A stretch of DNA of 64,000 nt. It comes from Bacillus sp. DNRA2. GTDB lineage: Bacteria > Bacillota > Bacilli > Bacillales > Cytobacillaceae. Positions 34,627 through 42,700 of this stretch are shown piece by piece; position 1 is the stretch's first letter; every line of letters starts with the position of its first letter. Both the position numbers and the translations under genes were made by a program. The DNA is taken from assembly GCF_012843265.1 (NCBI RefSeq), contig NZ_JABAIT010000004.1, forward strand, positions 1 through 64,000. Reading direction: 5' to 3'. The notes beneath the pieces were generated by a model. That model had not been told where the DNA came from and did no database searches. It saw nothing but the letters and a program-made list of their open reading frames with translations.

Positions 34627-36108
34627 ATGAAACGCAATTATCAAGATGACAGCTTTACTCTCCATACTGATTTGTATCAAATAAATATGGTTGAAACTTA
34701 TTGGCGTGATGGAGTGCACAATCGCAAGGCGGTCTTTGATTTATATTTTCGCAAGCTCCCTTTCGGAAATGGATATGCGGTGTTTGCCGGTCTAGAACGG
34801 GCAATAAAATACATAGAGGATTTTGGGTTTACCGAAACGGATTTGACTTACTTGCGGGAGGAGTGTGGCTATCAACCAGACTTTCTCGATTATTTAAAAG
34901 AGCTCCGCTTTACAGGGAAGATTCGAGCGATGCGCGAAGGAGAGTTGGTATTTGGCAATGAACCCATTCTTCGAGTGGAGGCGCCTTTAGCTGAAGCACA
35001 ACTTTTAGAAACAGCGCTGTTAAATATTATTAACTATCAAACCCTAATTGCCACGAAAGCATCACGGATAAAACAGGTGATTGGTGAGGGTGTCGCACTT
35101 GAATTCGGAACGAGACGAGCTCAGGAAATGGACGCCGCTATTTGGGGCACACGTGCTACTTATTTAGCAGGGTTTGATGCAACGAGCAATGTTCGTGCCG
35201 GAAAGCTGTTTGGGATCCCAGTGGCAGGAACGCATGCTCATTCGATGGTTCAAGCGTATCGGGATGAGTACATTGCCTTTCACAAATATGCAGTGACCCA
35301 TAAGGAATGTGTTTTCTTAGTTGATACATATGATACATTACGACTTGGTGTTCCGAATGCGATAAAAGTAGCGAAGGAGCTTGGCGATTCAATCCATTTT
35401 GCTGCGATTCGAATCGATAGTGGTGACTTGGCATTTTTATCAAAAAAAGCTCGGAAGCAGTTGGATGATGCGGGCTTTACTGATACGAAAATTTTTGCTT
35501 CAAGCGATTTGGATGAATATACGATTATGAGTTTAAACGCTCAAGGTGCAAAAATTGATAGCTGGGGAGTTGGAACAAAGCTGATTACGGCTTTTGATCA
35601 AGCAGCCCTTGGTGCGGTTTATAAAATTGTTGCAATTGAGGACGACCAGGGTATCATGCAAGATACGATTAAAGTCTCCTCTAATCCGGAGAAAGTGACA
35701 ACACCAGGGATTAAGAAGGTTTACCGGATTATTAACAATATCAATCATCATGCTGAAGGGGATTATATCACGCTCGAGTCAGAGGGGAATCCTCAGGATC
35801 AACCGCGGTTAAAAATGTTCCATCCAACCCATACGTATATTAGTAAGTTTGTCACGAATTTTACCGCAAAGGATTTGCATGAGGATATTTATGTGAATGG
35901 TAAGCTTGTTTATGATATTCCATATCTAGAGGATGCGCGCACTTATTTGCAGAAGAATCTGGAGATGCTCTGGGATGAATATAAGCGGACGATGAATCCA
36001 GAGGAATATCCTGTTGATTTAAGTCAAGAATGTTGGAATAATAAAATGCGAAATATTGAAGAGGTTCGTGAAAAAGTGAGAGCGATGGCGGAGTCGGACT
36101 CACTTTAA
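34627..36108 (+). CDS. pncB: Nicotinate phosphoribosyltransferase
   Basis: The enzyme makes nicotinate mononucleotide from nicotinate and PRPP in NAD salvage. The 493-residue protein begins LHTDLYQINMVETYW and contains EFGTRRAQEMDAAIWGTRATYLAGFDATSN in pieces around residues 157-190. VAGTHAHSMVQA follows with His203, the residue phosphorylated during ATP-coupled turnover in this family. IRIDSGDLAFLSKKAR is also typical. GGGGGAAAATGTGTT precedes the ATG. It forms a close pair with rlmCD, 18 bases downstream. Confidence 0.93.
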   Translation: MKRNYQDDSFTLHTDLYQINMVETYWRDGVHNRKAVFDLYFRKLPFGNGYAVFAGLERAIKYIEDFGFTETDLTYLREECGYQPDFLDYLKELRFTGKIRAMREGELVFGNEPILRVEAPLAEAQLLETALLNIINYQTLIATKASRIKQVIGEGVALEFGTRRAQEMDAAIWGTRATYLAGFDATSNVRAGKLFGIPVAGTHAHSMVQAYRDEYIAFHKYAVTHKECVFLVDTYDTLRLGVPNAIKVAKELGDSIHFAAIRIDSGDLAFLSKKARKQLDDAGFTDTKIFASSDLDEYTIMSLNAQGAKIDSWGVGTKLITAFDQAALGAVYKIVAIEDDQGIMQDTIKVSSNPEKVTTPGIKKVYRIINNINHHAEGDYITLESEGNPQDQPRLKMFHPTHTYISKFVTNFTAKDLHEDIYVNGKLVYDIPYLEDARTYLQKNLEMLWDEYKRTMNPEEYPVDLSQECWNNKMRNIEEVREKVRAMAESDSL

Positions 36109-36126
36109 ATTGGAAGGAAGAAAAGC

Positions 36127-37497
36127 ATGAGTAAAACGATACCGGTACAAAAGAATGAATCTGTTGTGGTTGAATTTGAGGATTTAACCCATGAAGGCGC
36201 TGGCGTAGCTAAGGTTGACGGCTATCCATTGTTTGTTGCGGGGGGCCTCCCGGGTGAAAAAGCATTAGTGAAGGTAACGAAGGTCGGTAAAGGGTTCGGA
36301 TTCGGTCGCTTGATGGAGCTTTACGAGAAAAGTCCTTACCGCGTCGAAGCGCCTTGTGCCATCTATAAAGAATGCGGCGGCTGTCAGCTTCAGCATCTTA
36401 GCTATGAGGGGCAGTTGCTGGCGAAGGGGAAACAGGTTCGCGAGGTGTTGCTGCGAATTGGCAAGCTTCGTGATGTTGTGGTTCACCCTGTATTGGGAAT
36501 GGAGGAACCCTGGAATTATCGCAATAAATCACAGGTGCCAATCGGTGAGTACGAGGGCGGACTGATTGGTGGATTTTATCAGCGCCGGACTCATCAGATT
36601 ATTAATATGGAGACATGTTTAATTCAGCAAGAGAAGAATGATGAGGTTGTCCGAGTGGTGAAGGAGATTTGTAGCCGTCACGGAATTCGCGCCTATGATG
36701 AGGTCGCACATAAAGGTATGCTGCGCCATATTATGGTCCGTTACGGTTTGGTAACGGGTGAAGTGATGGTCGTGTTGGTGACAAAAACGCGTGATTTGCC
36801 AAATCGGAATAAGCTAGTCGAAGCTATCGCAGAGCAGGTTGATGGTTTGACATCTTTGGTGCTGAATGTAAATTCGAATAAAACCAATGTGATTATGGGT
36901 GAGGAAACGGTTGTGCTATGGGGTCAGGAGGTCATCCATGATTATATTGGCGAGATAAAATTTGCAATTTCTGCGCGGTCTTTTTATCAGGTCAACCCTG
37001 AGCAAACAAAGGTTTTATATGATAAAGCGCTAGAATATGCTGGTTTGAGCGGTGCTGAAACAGTCATCGATGCTTATTGTGGAATCGGGACAATATCGTT
37101 ATTTTTAGCCAAGCAGGCCCGTAAGGTTTATGGTGTTGAAATCGTTCCTGAAGCGATTGAGGATGCTAAGCGGAACGCTCAGTTAAATGGAATTGAGAAT
37201 GCTGAATTCGCAGTTGGAGCAGCTGAAAAGGTGATTCCTGATTGGTATAAACAAGGGATAAGTGCCGATGTGCTCGTTGTTGATCCGCCGCGAAAGGGCT
37301 GTGACGCGGCGCTGTTAGAGACGATTATCGCGATGAAGCTGAAGCGGGTTGTTTATGTGTCCTGTAATCCAGCGACGCTCGCTCGTGATTTGCGGATATT
37401 AGAGGACGGTGGCTACAAGACGCTTGAAGTGCAGCCAGTTGATATGTTCCCGCAGACGATGCACTGTGAGGCAGTTGCGAAGCTTGATTTAGTTTGA
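36127..37497 (+). CDS. rlmCD: 23S rRNA (uracil-C5)-methyltransferase RlmCD
   Basis: In Bacillus one TrmA-family enzyme methylates both U747 and U1939 of 23S rRNA. The 456-residue protein has a TRAM domain (about 8-66), then Cys77, Cys83 and Cys86 ([10 protein letters not shown]) that with a later Cys (METCLIQ) bind a 4Fe-4S cluster. The SAM-dependent methylase domain has [14 protein letters not shown], the DPPRKGCD motif and the catalytic Cys in [13 protein letters not shown]. Orthology to B. subtilis RlmCD is supported by the gene order; the paralogue TrmFO/YefA alternative is less likely. A terminator follows. Confidence 0.9.
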   Translation: MSKTIPVQKNESVVVEFEDLTHEGAGVAKVDGYPLFVAGGLPGEKALVKVTKVGKGFGFGRLMELYEKSPYRVEAPCAIYKECGGCQLQHLSYEGQLLAKGKQVREVLLRIGKLRDVVVHPVLGMEEPWNYRNKSQVPIGEYEGGLIGGFYQRRTHQIINMETCLIQQEKNDEVVRVVKEICSRHGIRAYDEVAHKGMLRHIMVRYGLVTGEVMVVLVTKTRDLPNRNKLVEAIAEQVDGLTSLVLNVNSNKTNVIMGEETVVLWGQEVIHDYIGEIKFAISARSFYQVNPEQTKVLYDKALEYAGLSGAETVIDAYCGIGTISLFLAKQARKVYGVEIVPEAIEDAKRNAQLNGIENAEFAVGAAEKVIPDWYKQGISADVLVVDPPRKGCDAALLETIIAMKLKRVVYVSCNPATLARDLRILEDGGYKTLEVQPVDMFPQTMHCEAVAKLDLV

Positions 37498-37518
37498 AAT
37501 CCGAAGATATGAAAATAG

Positions 37519-37567
37519 TAAAAAAATCCCTTATCTCTTTATGACAGGAGATAGGGATTTTTTTATT
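37519..37567 (+). terminator. Terminator after rlmCD
   Basis: AAATCCCTTATCTC pairs with GAGATAGGGATTT (37548-37560), one bulged base, and runs into TTTTTTATTTT. Confidence 0.9.
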
Positions 37568-37603
37568 TTGTCAAAGGGAAATAGAAAAATAATATGTTTT
37601 GAT

Positions 37604-37664
37604 TGGATTTGGTTACAACAATAGTGTATGATACATAGTATAAAGCGTATAGTGTATTATACAC
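37604..37664 (+). promoter_or_regulatory. PadR/HAAS operon promoter with two dyads
   Basis: TTGGAT (37604-37609) and TATGAT (37627-37632) are 17 bp apart. The -10 lies inside the near-palindrome GTGTATGATACAT (37624-37636). A second, perfect one, GTGTATTATACAC (37652-37664), follows with 28 bp between centres. This fits autorepression by the PadR protein encoded next. Confidence 0.6.
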
Positions 37665-37706
37665 AGTATTGTATCGGAAACATTATTAGGAATTCGAGGT
37701 GGGTGA

Positions 37707-38054
37707 ATGAGTACATTACTCGATTCATTAATTACAGAGCTTAGGAGAGGAACACTAACGTTAGCCGTTTTAAGTCAATTGCGTACACCACAGTATGGGT
37801 ATTCGTTGGTTCAGCTATTGGAAGATTCAGGAGTTTCGATGGAACAAAGTACTTTATATCCCTTACTGCGACGTCTAGAGAAACAAGAATTAGTAACGAG
37901 CAGTTGGGATACGTCTGAAAGTAGACCGAGAAAGTATTATGTTCTGAGTGATTACGGAGTGGAGATCTTTTTAAAGTTAAAAGCTGAATGGCTAAAAAAT
38001 TCAAAAGAACTTTATGGTTTATTAAAAGGGGAGGACGATGATGGATTTAATTGA
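37707..38054 (+). CDS. PadR family transcriptional regulator
   Basis: This 115-residue winged-helix regulator has the PadR pattern: LAVLSQLRTPQYGYSLVQLLE, then MEQSTLYPLLRRLEKQELVTSSWDTSESRPRKYYVLSDYG (in pieces about 47-90). It lacks the long C-terminal Vir domain, so it is of the short PadR-s2 class. GAGGTGGGTGA precedes the ATG. It overlaps the HAAS-domain gene, a common pairing in Firmicutes where the regulator controls its membrane partner. Two operator-like dyads lie upstream. Confidence 0.9.
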   Translation: MSTLLDSLITELRRGTLTLAVLSQLRTPQYGYSLVQLLEDSGVSMEQSTLYPLLRRLEKQELVTSSWDTSESRPRKYYVLSDYGVEIFLKLKAEWLKNSKELYGLLKGEDDDGFN

Positions 38055-39039
38055 GATATATATCCAAGAAGTTACCAGAAGGTTACCTGAAAAAAATCGT
38101 GAGGACATTGCCCTTGAATTAAGATCTACTATCGAAGATATGCTTTCAGATGATTTCACTGAAGAAGACGTGAAAAAGGTGCTGGAGAAATTAGGGAATC
38201 CAGCATCATTAGCAAGTGGATACCTAGACCGACCGATGCATTTAATTGGTCCTCGTTACTTCGACTTATATGTATCGTTGTTGAAATTGATTTTACCCAT
38301 TGCCGGTGTCATCGCGGCAATTTCAATGATTGCGAGCCATTTGTTTAGCTATAATGGAGAAGAAGCAATATTAAGCATTATCATTAAGGTCTTTTCTGAA
38401 GGAATAGGGATATTAATTGAAGTAGGTATACAGGTTGCTTTCTGGTTAACGTTTACCTTTGCGATTATCGAACGCTGTGATAAAGGAAAGGATTCGGAGC
38501 CATTAACCATGAATTATACGAAGTGGACTCCTGATGATTTAAAAAATGTAACGTATATTCCTAAGAAAAGGTTAATTCCAAAAGGTGAAGTGTATTTCAG
38601 CTTAATTTGGACTGCAATTTGGGCAACGGTTTATTTTAATGCTAATCAGCTTTTGGGTATATATGTAAACGAGGGCAATGGACTTGAATTTGTAACTCCC
38701 GCATTAAATCAAGAGGTTTTACTCTCCTATTGGCCGTTTGTCGTTTTGGTAATAGGATTGGAAATTGTTTTAGCTTTGTTCAAGCTAATTAAAGGGCAGT
38801 GGTCCTTGAACTTAGCTATTTTTAACACGATATATGAGATTATAGCAACGGTTATTACTATTGTCGTTATCATCAATCCAAATTTGTTCCAACCTGATTT
38901 TACGTCATATATGGCAGATTTATTTTCGATTACCGTAGAACAATTTACAAATAGGGTCATTAGTGGTGTAATACTCATGTTTGTATTATTTGGTGGAATT
39001 AACGCTTTTGATGGTTTTCGTAAGGCGAGACGAAGATAG
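38041..39039 (+). CDS. HAAS-domain membrane protein
   Basis: This 332-residue protein has an N-terminal cytosolic HAAS-type helical domain (about 1-65: YIQEVTRRLPEKNREDIALELRS split by a loop, then FTEEDVKKVLEKLGNPASLASGY). About five membrane helices follow. HAAS domains often accompany PadR regulators and are thought to link membrane or envelope signals to them. The ATG at 38041 is chosen over 38038 because GGAGG then has a 6-base spacing. The substrate or signal is unknown. The start overlaps padR by 14 bp, so the two are translationally coupled. Confidence 0.8.
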   Translation: MDLIEIYIQEVTRRLPEKNREDIALELRSTIEDMLSDDFTEEDVKKVLEKLGNPASLASGYLDRPMHLIGPRYFDLYVSLLKLILPIAGVIAAISMIASHLFSYNGEEAILSIIIKVFSEGIGILIEVGIQVAFWLTFTFAIIERCDKGKDSEPLTMNYTKWTPDDLKNVTYIPKKRLIPKGEVYFSLIWTAIWATVYFNANQLLGIYVNEGNGLEFVTPALNQEVLLSYWPFVVLVIGLEIVLALFKLIKGQWSLNLAIFNTIYEIIATVITIVVIINPNLFQPDFTSYMADLFSITVEQFTNRVISGVILMFVLFGGINAFDGFRKARRR

Positions 39040-39070
39040 CAATTATAAGAGATAGGTAGGATGGATTAAT

Positions 39071-39301
39071 ATGTACTTAACAATAGCAGAAACTGCAGAA
39101 TATTTAGATGTGCCAGAAGACAAGGTGAAGAAGCTAATTCAACAGAAAAAGATTCGGACGTTATTTGATGGTGAACAGTATTTAATTTATAAAGAGCAAT
39201 TTAATACTCATTTTAAACAATTAGAGAAGTACAAACATTTAGTTGAAGAAATATTGAGTGAACCGATTCCGGAGGATTTGGATATTAAGGATGAGGATTA
39301 A
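39071..39301 (+). CDS. Excisionase-family DNA-binding protein
   Basis: This is a 76-residue protein with a MerR/excisionase-like winged helix, visible as YLTIAETAEYLDVPEDKVKKLIQ (split as residues 2-24) followed by KIRTLFDGEQYLIYKEQF. The C-terminus is acidic. No integrase or phage gene is near, so it is more likely a small host regulator or phage relic than a working excisionase. ATAGGTAGGATGG lies upstream. It follows the PadR/HAAS pair by 31 bases and may be in the same transcript. A bidirectional terminator follows. Confidence 0.75.
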   Translation: MYLTIAETAEYLDVPEDKVKKLIQQKKIRTLFDGEQYLIYKEQFNTHFKQLEKYKHLVEEILSEPIPEDLDIKDED

Positions 39302-39331
39302 GTGGGTTGGATGACTCAATTTTTTACGAAG

Positions 39332-39362
39332 AAAAAGGAGCCGAGGTTGGGCTCCTTTTTTA
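39332..39362. terminator. Bidirectional terminator between excisionase-like gene and hemolysin III
   Basis: AAAAAGGAGCC (39332-39342) pairs with GGCTCCTTTTT (39350-39360). T-runs lie on both strands, and the minus-strand stop codon of the hemolysin III gene is the edge of the second arm. Confidence 0.88.
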
Positions 39363-40007
39363 AATAACATATAAGTAGATTGACAGAAAATGGGCAAGGC
39401 TTCCGAGCATGATGAAGATATGAAATATCTCGTGGAAACCCATATATTTGGATTGCAGAAATTTAGGTTTTGTCGCATAAATCACGCCGCCGATTGTGTA
39501 CATCAGTCCGCCGATGACTAATAAAATTAGTCCTGTTGAGTCTATGCTTCCGGCAAGCGGCGAAATAACGAAGATCACCATCCAGCCCATAATAAGGTAG
39601 AGTGCTGTTGACAACCAGCGCGGACAGTGAAACCAGACCATTTTGAAAATAACGCCAGAAACGGCTGCACTCGCTATAATCCCAAACAATACCCAGCCAG
39701 TCACGCCATTTAGTGAGATTAAACAAAATGGCGTATAGGTGCCGGCGATAAGGATAAAAATCATCGAGTGATCTAAGCGTCTGAGGAAGGCAATCACCTT
39801 ATCTCTTGCAATAACCATATGGTAAGTTGCTGAGGCTGCGTAAAGTAAAATCATACTAATTCCAAAAATCGTGACAGCAGTAATCGCTAATGGAGAACCA
39901 GTCTTCAATGAGGCTTTAATAACTAAAGCCAGAAGGGCAATAAATGATAGAATTGCACCAGATAGATGAGTGAGCCCATTGATTGGTTCACGAATATAAG
40001 TTTGCAT
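39360..40007 (-). CDS. Hemolysin III (PAQR) family protein
   Basis: This 215-residue protein has seven hydrophobic segments of the hemolysin III / adiponectin-receptor-like family. The metal-site residues are visible: the first His in ASATYHMVI near residue 63 and the pair in GFHEIFHIFIMLGSLAHF near 190-207. These suggest a zinc-dependent hydrolase, as in PAQR proteins, rather than a pore toxin. In B. subtilis the relative is YplQ. ATAAGGAGGAAGTGCT precedes the ATG. The AT-rich 170-bp region to the divergent DUF1836 gene must hold both promoters. Confidence 0.88.
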   Translation of the reverse strand: MQTYIREPINGLTHLSGAILSFIALLALVIKASLKTGSPLAITAVTIFGISMILLYAASATYHMVIARDKVIAFLRRLDHSMIFILIAGTYTPFCLISLNGVTGWVLFGIIASAAVSGVIFKMVWFHCPRWLSTALYLIMGWMVIFVISPLAGSIDSTGLILLVIGGLMYTIGGVIYATKPKFLQSKYMGFHEIFHIFIMLGSLAHFLSIYLYVI

Positions 40008-40182
40008 AGCACTTCCTCCTTATTTGTGTAAAGTGAGTATATTATGGTTTGTTGTGTTATATGTTATGTAGTATTCATAACTACTTATTATAATATTATG
40101 ATTATGCTACGTAGTCAATGTTTAGTTTGTACAAAAAATAAGCTATAATGTATATGAAACTATGTGATTCGAGGTAAAAACC

Positions 40183-40731
40183 ATGGACAACCTTAATAAA
40201 CTCGTGGAAAAAATGGGGCTTGGACAGAATATTGAAATTGATGATATTCCAAATATTGATTTGTATATGGATCAGGTCATTCAGCTTTTTGAGAGTAAAT
40301 TTGAAAGTACAAAGCGAGATAAGGATGATAAAATCTTAACGAAAACGATGATTAATAATTATGCAAAAGGTAAATTATTTTTTCCGATTAAAAATAAAAA
40401 ATATTCCAAGGAACATCTTATCTTGATAAGTTTAATCTATCAATTAAAGGGTTCACTTTCAATTAGCGATATTAAAACGACGCTTGATGGAATCAATGAG
40501 CAGGCTGTATCTGGAGAGATGGACCTTGAGGTTTTTTACCGGAGTTATAGCAGTCTATATAAGTTGGCAGTCGAGGACTTTAAAGAAGCATTACCAAAAA
40601 GATTGGATGAAGTGAAGGAAGAAGTGGCTGGTAGCGATGAACTACTCGAAAAAACACTCCTTATCGCCTCATTGGTGAACATCAGCAATCTGTATCGCCG
40701 CGCCGCCGAAAAACTAGTTGATGAACTTTAA
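40183..40731 (+). CDS. DUF1836 domain protein
   Basis: This 182-residue protein matches DUF1836. It has the segment TKTMINNYAKGKLFFPIKNKKYSKEHL (about 53-79, in pieces), which looks like a MerR-type helix-turn-helix, and a helical C-terminal part. A transcription factor role is possible but not shown. GATTCGAGGTAAAAACC precedes the ATG. The stop codon TAA (40729-40731) is the first part of a REP-like palindrome, so the element has placed or replaced the end of this gene. Confidence 0.8.
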   Translation: MDNLNKLVEKMGLGQNIEIDDIPNIDLYMDQVIQLFESKFESTKRDKDDKILTKTMINNYAKGKLFFPIKNKKYSKEHLILISLIYQLKGSLSISDIKTTLDGINEQAVSGEMDLEVFYRSYSSLYKLAVEDFKEALPKRLDEVKEEVAGSDELLEKTLLIASLVNISNLYRRAAEKLVDEL

Positions 40732-40777
40732 CGCATTAAAGCGGCGGGGGACAGTCCCCCGCTGCGGTGATGCTTTA
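40727..40777. repeat. REP-like palindrome 3 (holds a stop codon)
   Basis: The left arm TTTAACGCATTAAAGC runs to GGCGGGGGA, then CAG, then TCCCCCGCTGC. The inner 11 bp pair perfectly apart from wobble; the outer right flank CGGTGATGCTTTAA pairs poorly. Its TTTAA contains the stop codon of the DUF1836 gene. Confidence 0.88.
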
Positions 40778-40828
40778 ATGGGATGCGGTGTTAAATTGCA
40801 GATTTGGGGTAGGGGTAAGGTTTAGGTT

Positions 40829-40856
40829 CTAGTTGCTAGTTGTTAGTTGTTAGTTG
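40829..40856. repeat. Four tandem heptamers (YTAGTTG)
   Basis: CTAGTTG is repeated at 40829 and 40836, then TTAGTTG at 40843 and 40850. The last unit contains the stop codon of the minus-strand gene ending at 40850. Confidence 0.8.
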
Positions 40857-41230
40857 CCCCACTTCATTGATACGGTGAGGTTACAGCAACTTCCAAAGCT
40901 ACCCGGGGCAGCGGGGAGTGCGAGGATGAATTTTATTCCAGATGGTGTATAATGTGTCGTCACCGGAACTTTTAGACCAATTGATTTTATTAATTGATCA
41001 ACCTCTGCCTGTTTTCCTTGTTGTGCCGCGTTCATCATTTTCGTTTCAAATGAAGTTTCAGCTAATTTATTCAAGAGGATGCTCCCTTGCTCCATTAATA
41101 ATCGAAAGTGTTTTACCGAACTTGAGAAGACCTTTGTATCAACAGGTGGATAAGTACGATATATAGGGTATGGTGTATAGAAACCATAATAATTTGGAAT
41201 TGATGGATGATATTGCGGGTATCCATACAT
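40850..41230 (-). CDS. Uncharacterised Tyr/Pro-rich headed protein
   Basis: I do not recognise this 126-residue protein. Residues 1-35 are rich in Tyr and Pro (MYGYPQYHPSIPNYYGFY onward). This is followed by a helix (about 38-75, KHFRLLMEQGSILLNKLAE) and a C-terminal part with TTHYTPSGIKFIL and a Cys-Cys pair near GSCCNLTVSMKWG. Spore-coat and spore-associated proteins of bacilli often have such heads, so a sporulation link is possible but unproven. The ATG at 41230 has GAAAGGAGTTATAACC upstream, whereas the longer frame to 41320 has none. The stop sits in a heptamer repeat. Confidence 0.7.
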   Translation of the reverse strand: MYGYPQYHPSIPNYYGFYTPYPIYRTYPPVDTKVFSSSVKHFRLLMEQGSILLNKLAETSFETKMMNAAQQGKQAEVDQLIKSIGLKVPVTTHYTPSGIKFILALPAAPGSFGSCCNLTVSMKWGN

Positions 41231-41375
41231 GGTTATAACTCCTTTCAAAGCGCAGCTATTATACATTATGAGGATTTTCAAATGTTGGTTCCGGTGGTTC
41301 TTAGTTGCTACAGATGCCATTGCTTGTTAGAGTAGTATTTAAATATATTTTTTGAATATAGAAGGAGAGAGGAAA

Positions 41376-41906
41376 ATGGGAGAAATTAAGAAGAAATTTT
41401 GCAAGGAATCACTAGTGATTAAAACAAGTAGGGTGTTTCCAATTGATACGAATAACCATAATACACTTTATGGTGGTAAATTAATGTTCTATATTGATGA
41501 CGTGGCATCCATTTCTGCTGCAAGACATTCACGGGCGGATACTGTTACCGCTTCAACAGACTCTGTCGACTTTTTAATGCCGATTCGCACTCAGGATTCT
41601 GTTTGTTTAACATCTTATGTTACATCAGTAGGGACATCCTCAATGGAGGTATTCGTTAAGGTCGTTGCTGAAGATTTGAAAACCGGTGAACGTCGCCTTG
41701 CTGCAACATCATTTTTAACTTTTGTTGCCCTTGACCAAGACGGAAAGCCGATGCGAGTACCAGAAGTTGTGCCGCAATCTGAAGAAGAAATTATGCTGTT
41801 TAATACAGCTCATCAGCGGATTGAATTACGGAAAGAGCGCCGTAATCAAAGTAAGGCTTTCGCAAGCAAGCTAACTGTCAAAAGACTACACGATCAAATG
41901 AAATAA
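41376..41906 (+). CDS. Acyl-CoA thioesterase (hotdog fold)
   Basis: This 176-residue protein is of the YkhA/YciA type and hydrolyses acyl-CoA. The hotdog segment NNHNTLYGGKLMFYIDDVASISAARH (in pieces about 27-52) holds the conserved Asn and Gly of the active site. It is followed by VDFLMPIRTQDSV and the strand of AATSFLTFVALD. The ATG at 41376 after AGAGAGG is preferred to 41352. Substrate chain length cannot be told. A terminator and a REP-like palindrome follow. Confidence 0.88.
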   Translation: MGEIKKKFCKESLVIKTSRVFPIDTNNHNTLYGGKLMFYIDDVASISAARHSRADTVTASTDSVDFLMPIRTQDSVCLTSYVTSVGTSSMEVFVKVVAEDLKTGERRLAATSFLTFVALDQDGKPMRVPEVVPQSEEEIMLFNTAHQRIELRKERRNQSKAFASKLTVKRLHDQMK

Positions 41907-41912
41907 ACCTGA

Positions 41913-41946
41913 AGCACTGAGGCTACCAACCCTCGGTGCTTTTTTA
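41913..41946 (+). terminator. Terminator after thioesterase gene
   Basis: AGCACTGAGG (41913-41922) pairs with CCTCGGTGCT (41931-41940) and is followed by TTTTT. Confidence 0.9.
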
Positions 41947-41950
41947 CTGC

Positions 41951-41985
41951 AAAGCAGCGGGGGACAGTCCCCCGCTACGGTGATG
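41951..41985. repeat. REP-like palindrome 4 (short)
   Basis: The core AGCGGGGGA-CAG-TCCCCCGCT lies at 41956-41976. The right flank ACGGTGATG matches that of palindrome 3 (GCGGTGATG), so the two form a subtype with an asymmetric flank. Confidence 0.85.
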
Positions 41986-42062
41986 TGAGGAAGAGGGATT
42001 ATTTCGACTTTACAGCGTAACAGTGTTATGTTACACTCGAAATAACGAAAGGAGCTATTAAA

Positions 42063-42686
42063 ATGAGTGATGAGCTAATTTCTAAAAAGGATTTATTAGA
42101 TGTAACAGGGATTTCTTATGGCCAATTGTATCGGTGGAAGCGAAAAAATTTAATTCCAGAGGATTGGTTTGTTAGGAAATCCACATTTACCGGTCAAGAA
42201 ACATTCTTTCCAAAAGAGAAGATTTTAGAACGAATCGATAAAATTCAAGGTATGAAGGATAATTTATCACTAGACGAACTAGCAGAGATGTTCTCGCCAT
42301 CTGTTACAGATTTCATCATGTCTAAGGATTTATTAATGGAACGTAACATTGTTTCAGATAGGGTGGTGAGATTTTACGAGGAAAAGGCCGGCATCATGCA
42401 AGACTATCCTTTTCAAAAAATCCTACATCTATTCATCCTTGAAAATCTGCTTCAATCAGGTGACATCAATCTCGATGAAGGGATGATGCTAATTCAGCTT
42501 TTTAATGAGTATGTTCCTCCAAGCGAAAGTGTTGATAGAAAACTAATCATGATTCGCAAATTCGGAATTTCCTCATGTTTGATTGCAGCAACAGATAGTA
42601 TTGTTCAATTTGAAAAAGGAACGAAAGTGATTGCGGAAATTTCGATTAATGAATGTATAGAAGAATTGAAAACAAAGCTTGTATAA
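42063..42686 (+). CDS. yhbD: YhbD-like regulator (DUF4004)
   Basis: This 207-residue protein has an N-terminal MerR-like helix-turn-helix (ISKKDLLDVTGISYGQLYRWKRKNLIPEDWF in pieces, residues 5-35). A helical C-terminal domain of DUF4004 follows. In B. subtilis YhbD precedes the bactofilin genes yhbE and yhbF, and the same three-gene order is present here, so it may regulate them. GAAAGGAGCTATTAAA precedes the ATG. The upstream TTACAGCGTAACAGTGTTATGTTACA has TAACA/TGTTA dyads (in pieces near 42010-42033) that could be its operator. Confidence 0.82.
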   Translation: MSDELISKKDLLDVTGISYGQLYRWKRKNLIPEDWFVRKSTFTGQETFFPKEKILERIDKIQGMKDNLSLDELAEMFSPSVTDFIMSKDLLMERNIVSDRVVRFYEEKAGIMQDYPFQKILHLFILENLLQSGDINLDEGMMLIQLFNEYVPPSESVDRKLIMIRKFGISSCLIAATDSIVQFEKGTKVIAEISINECIEELKTKLV

Positions 42687-42700
42687 AGGGGCTTGAGAGC

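Noticed and set aside
39071-39301. Prophage or integrative element marked by the excisionase-like gene
   Set aside because: No integrase, attachment repeats or phage genes are near; the protein is more likely a small regulator.
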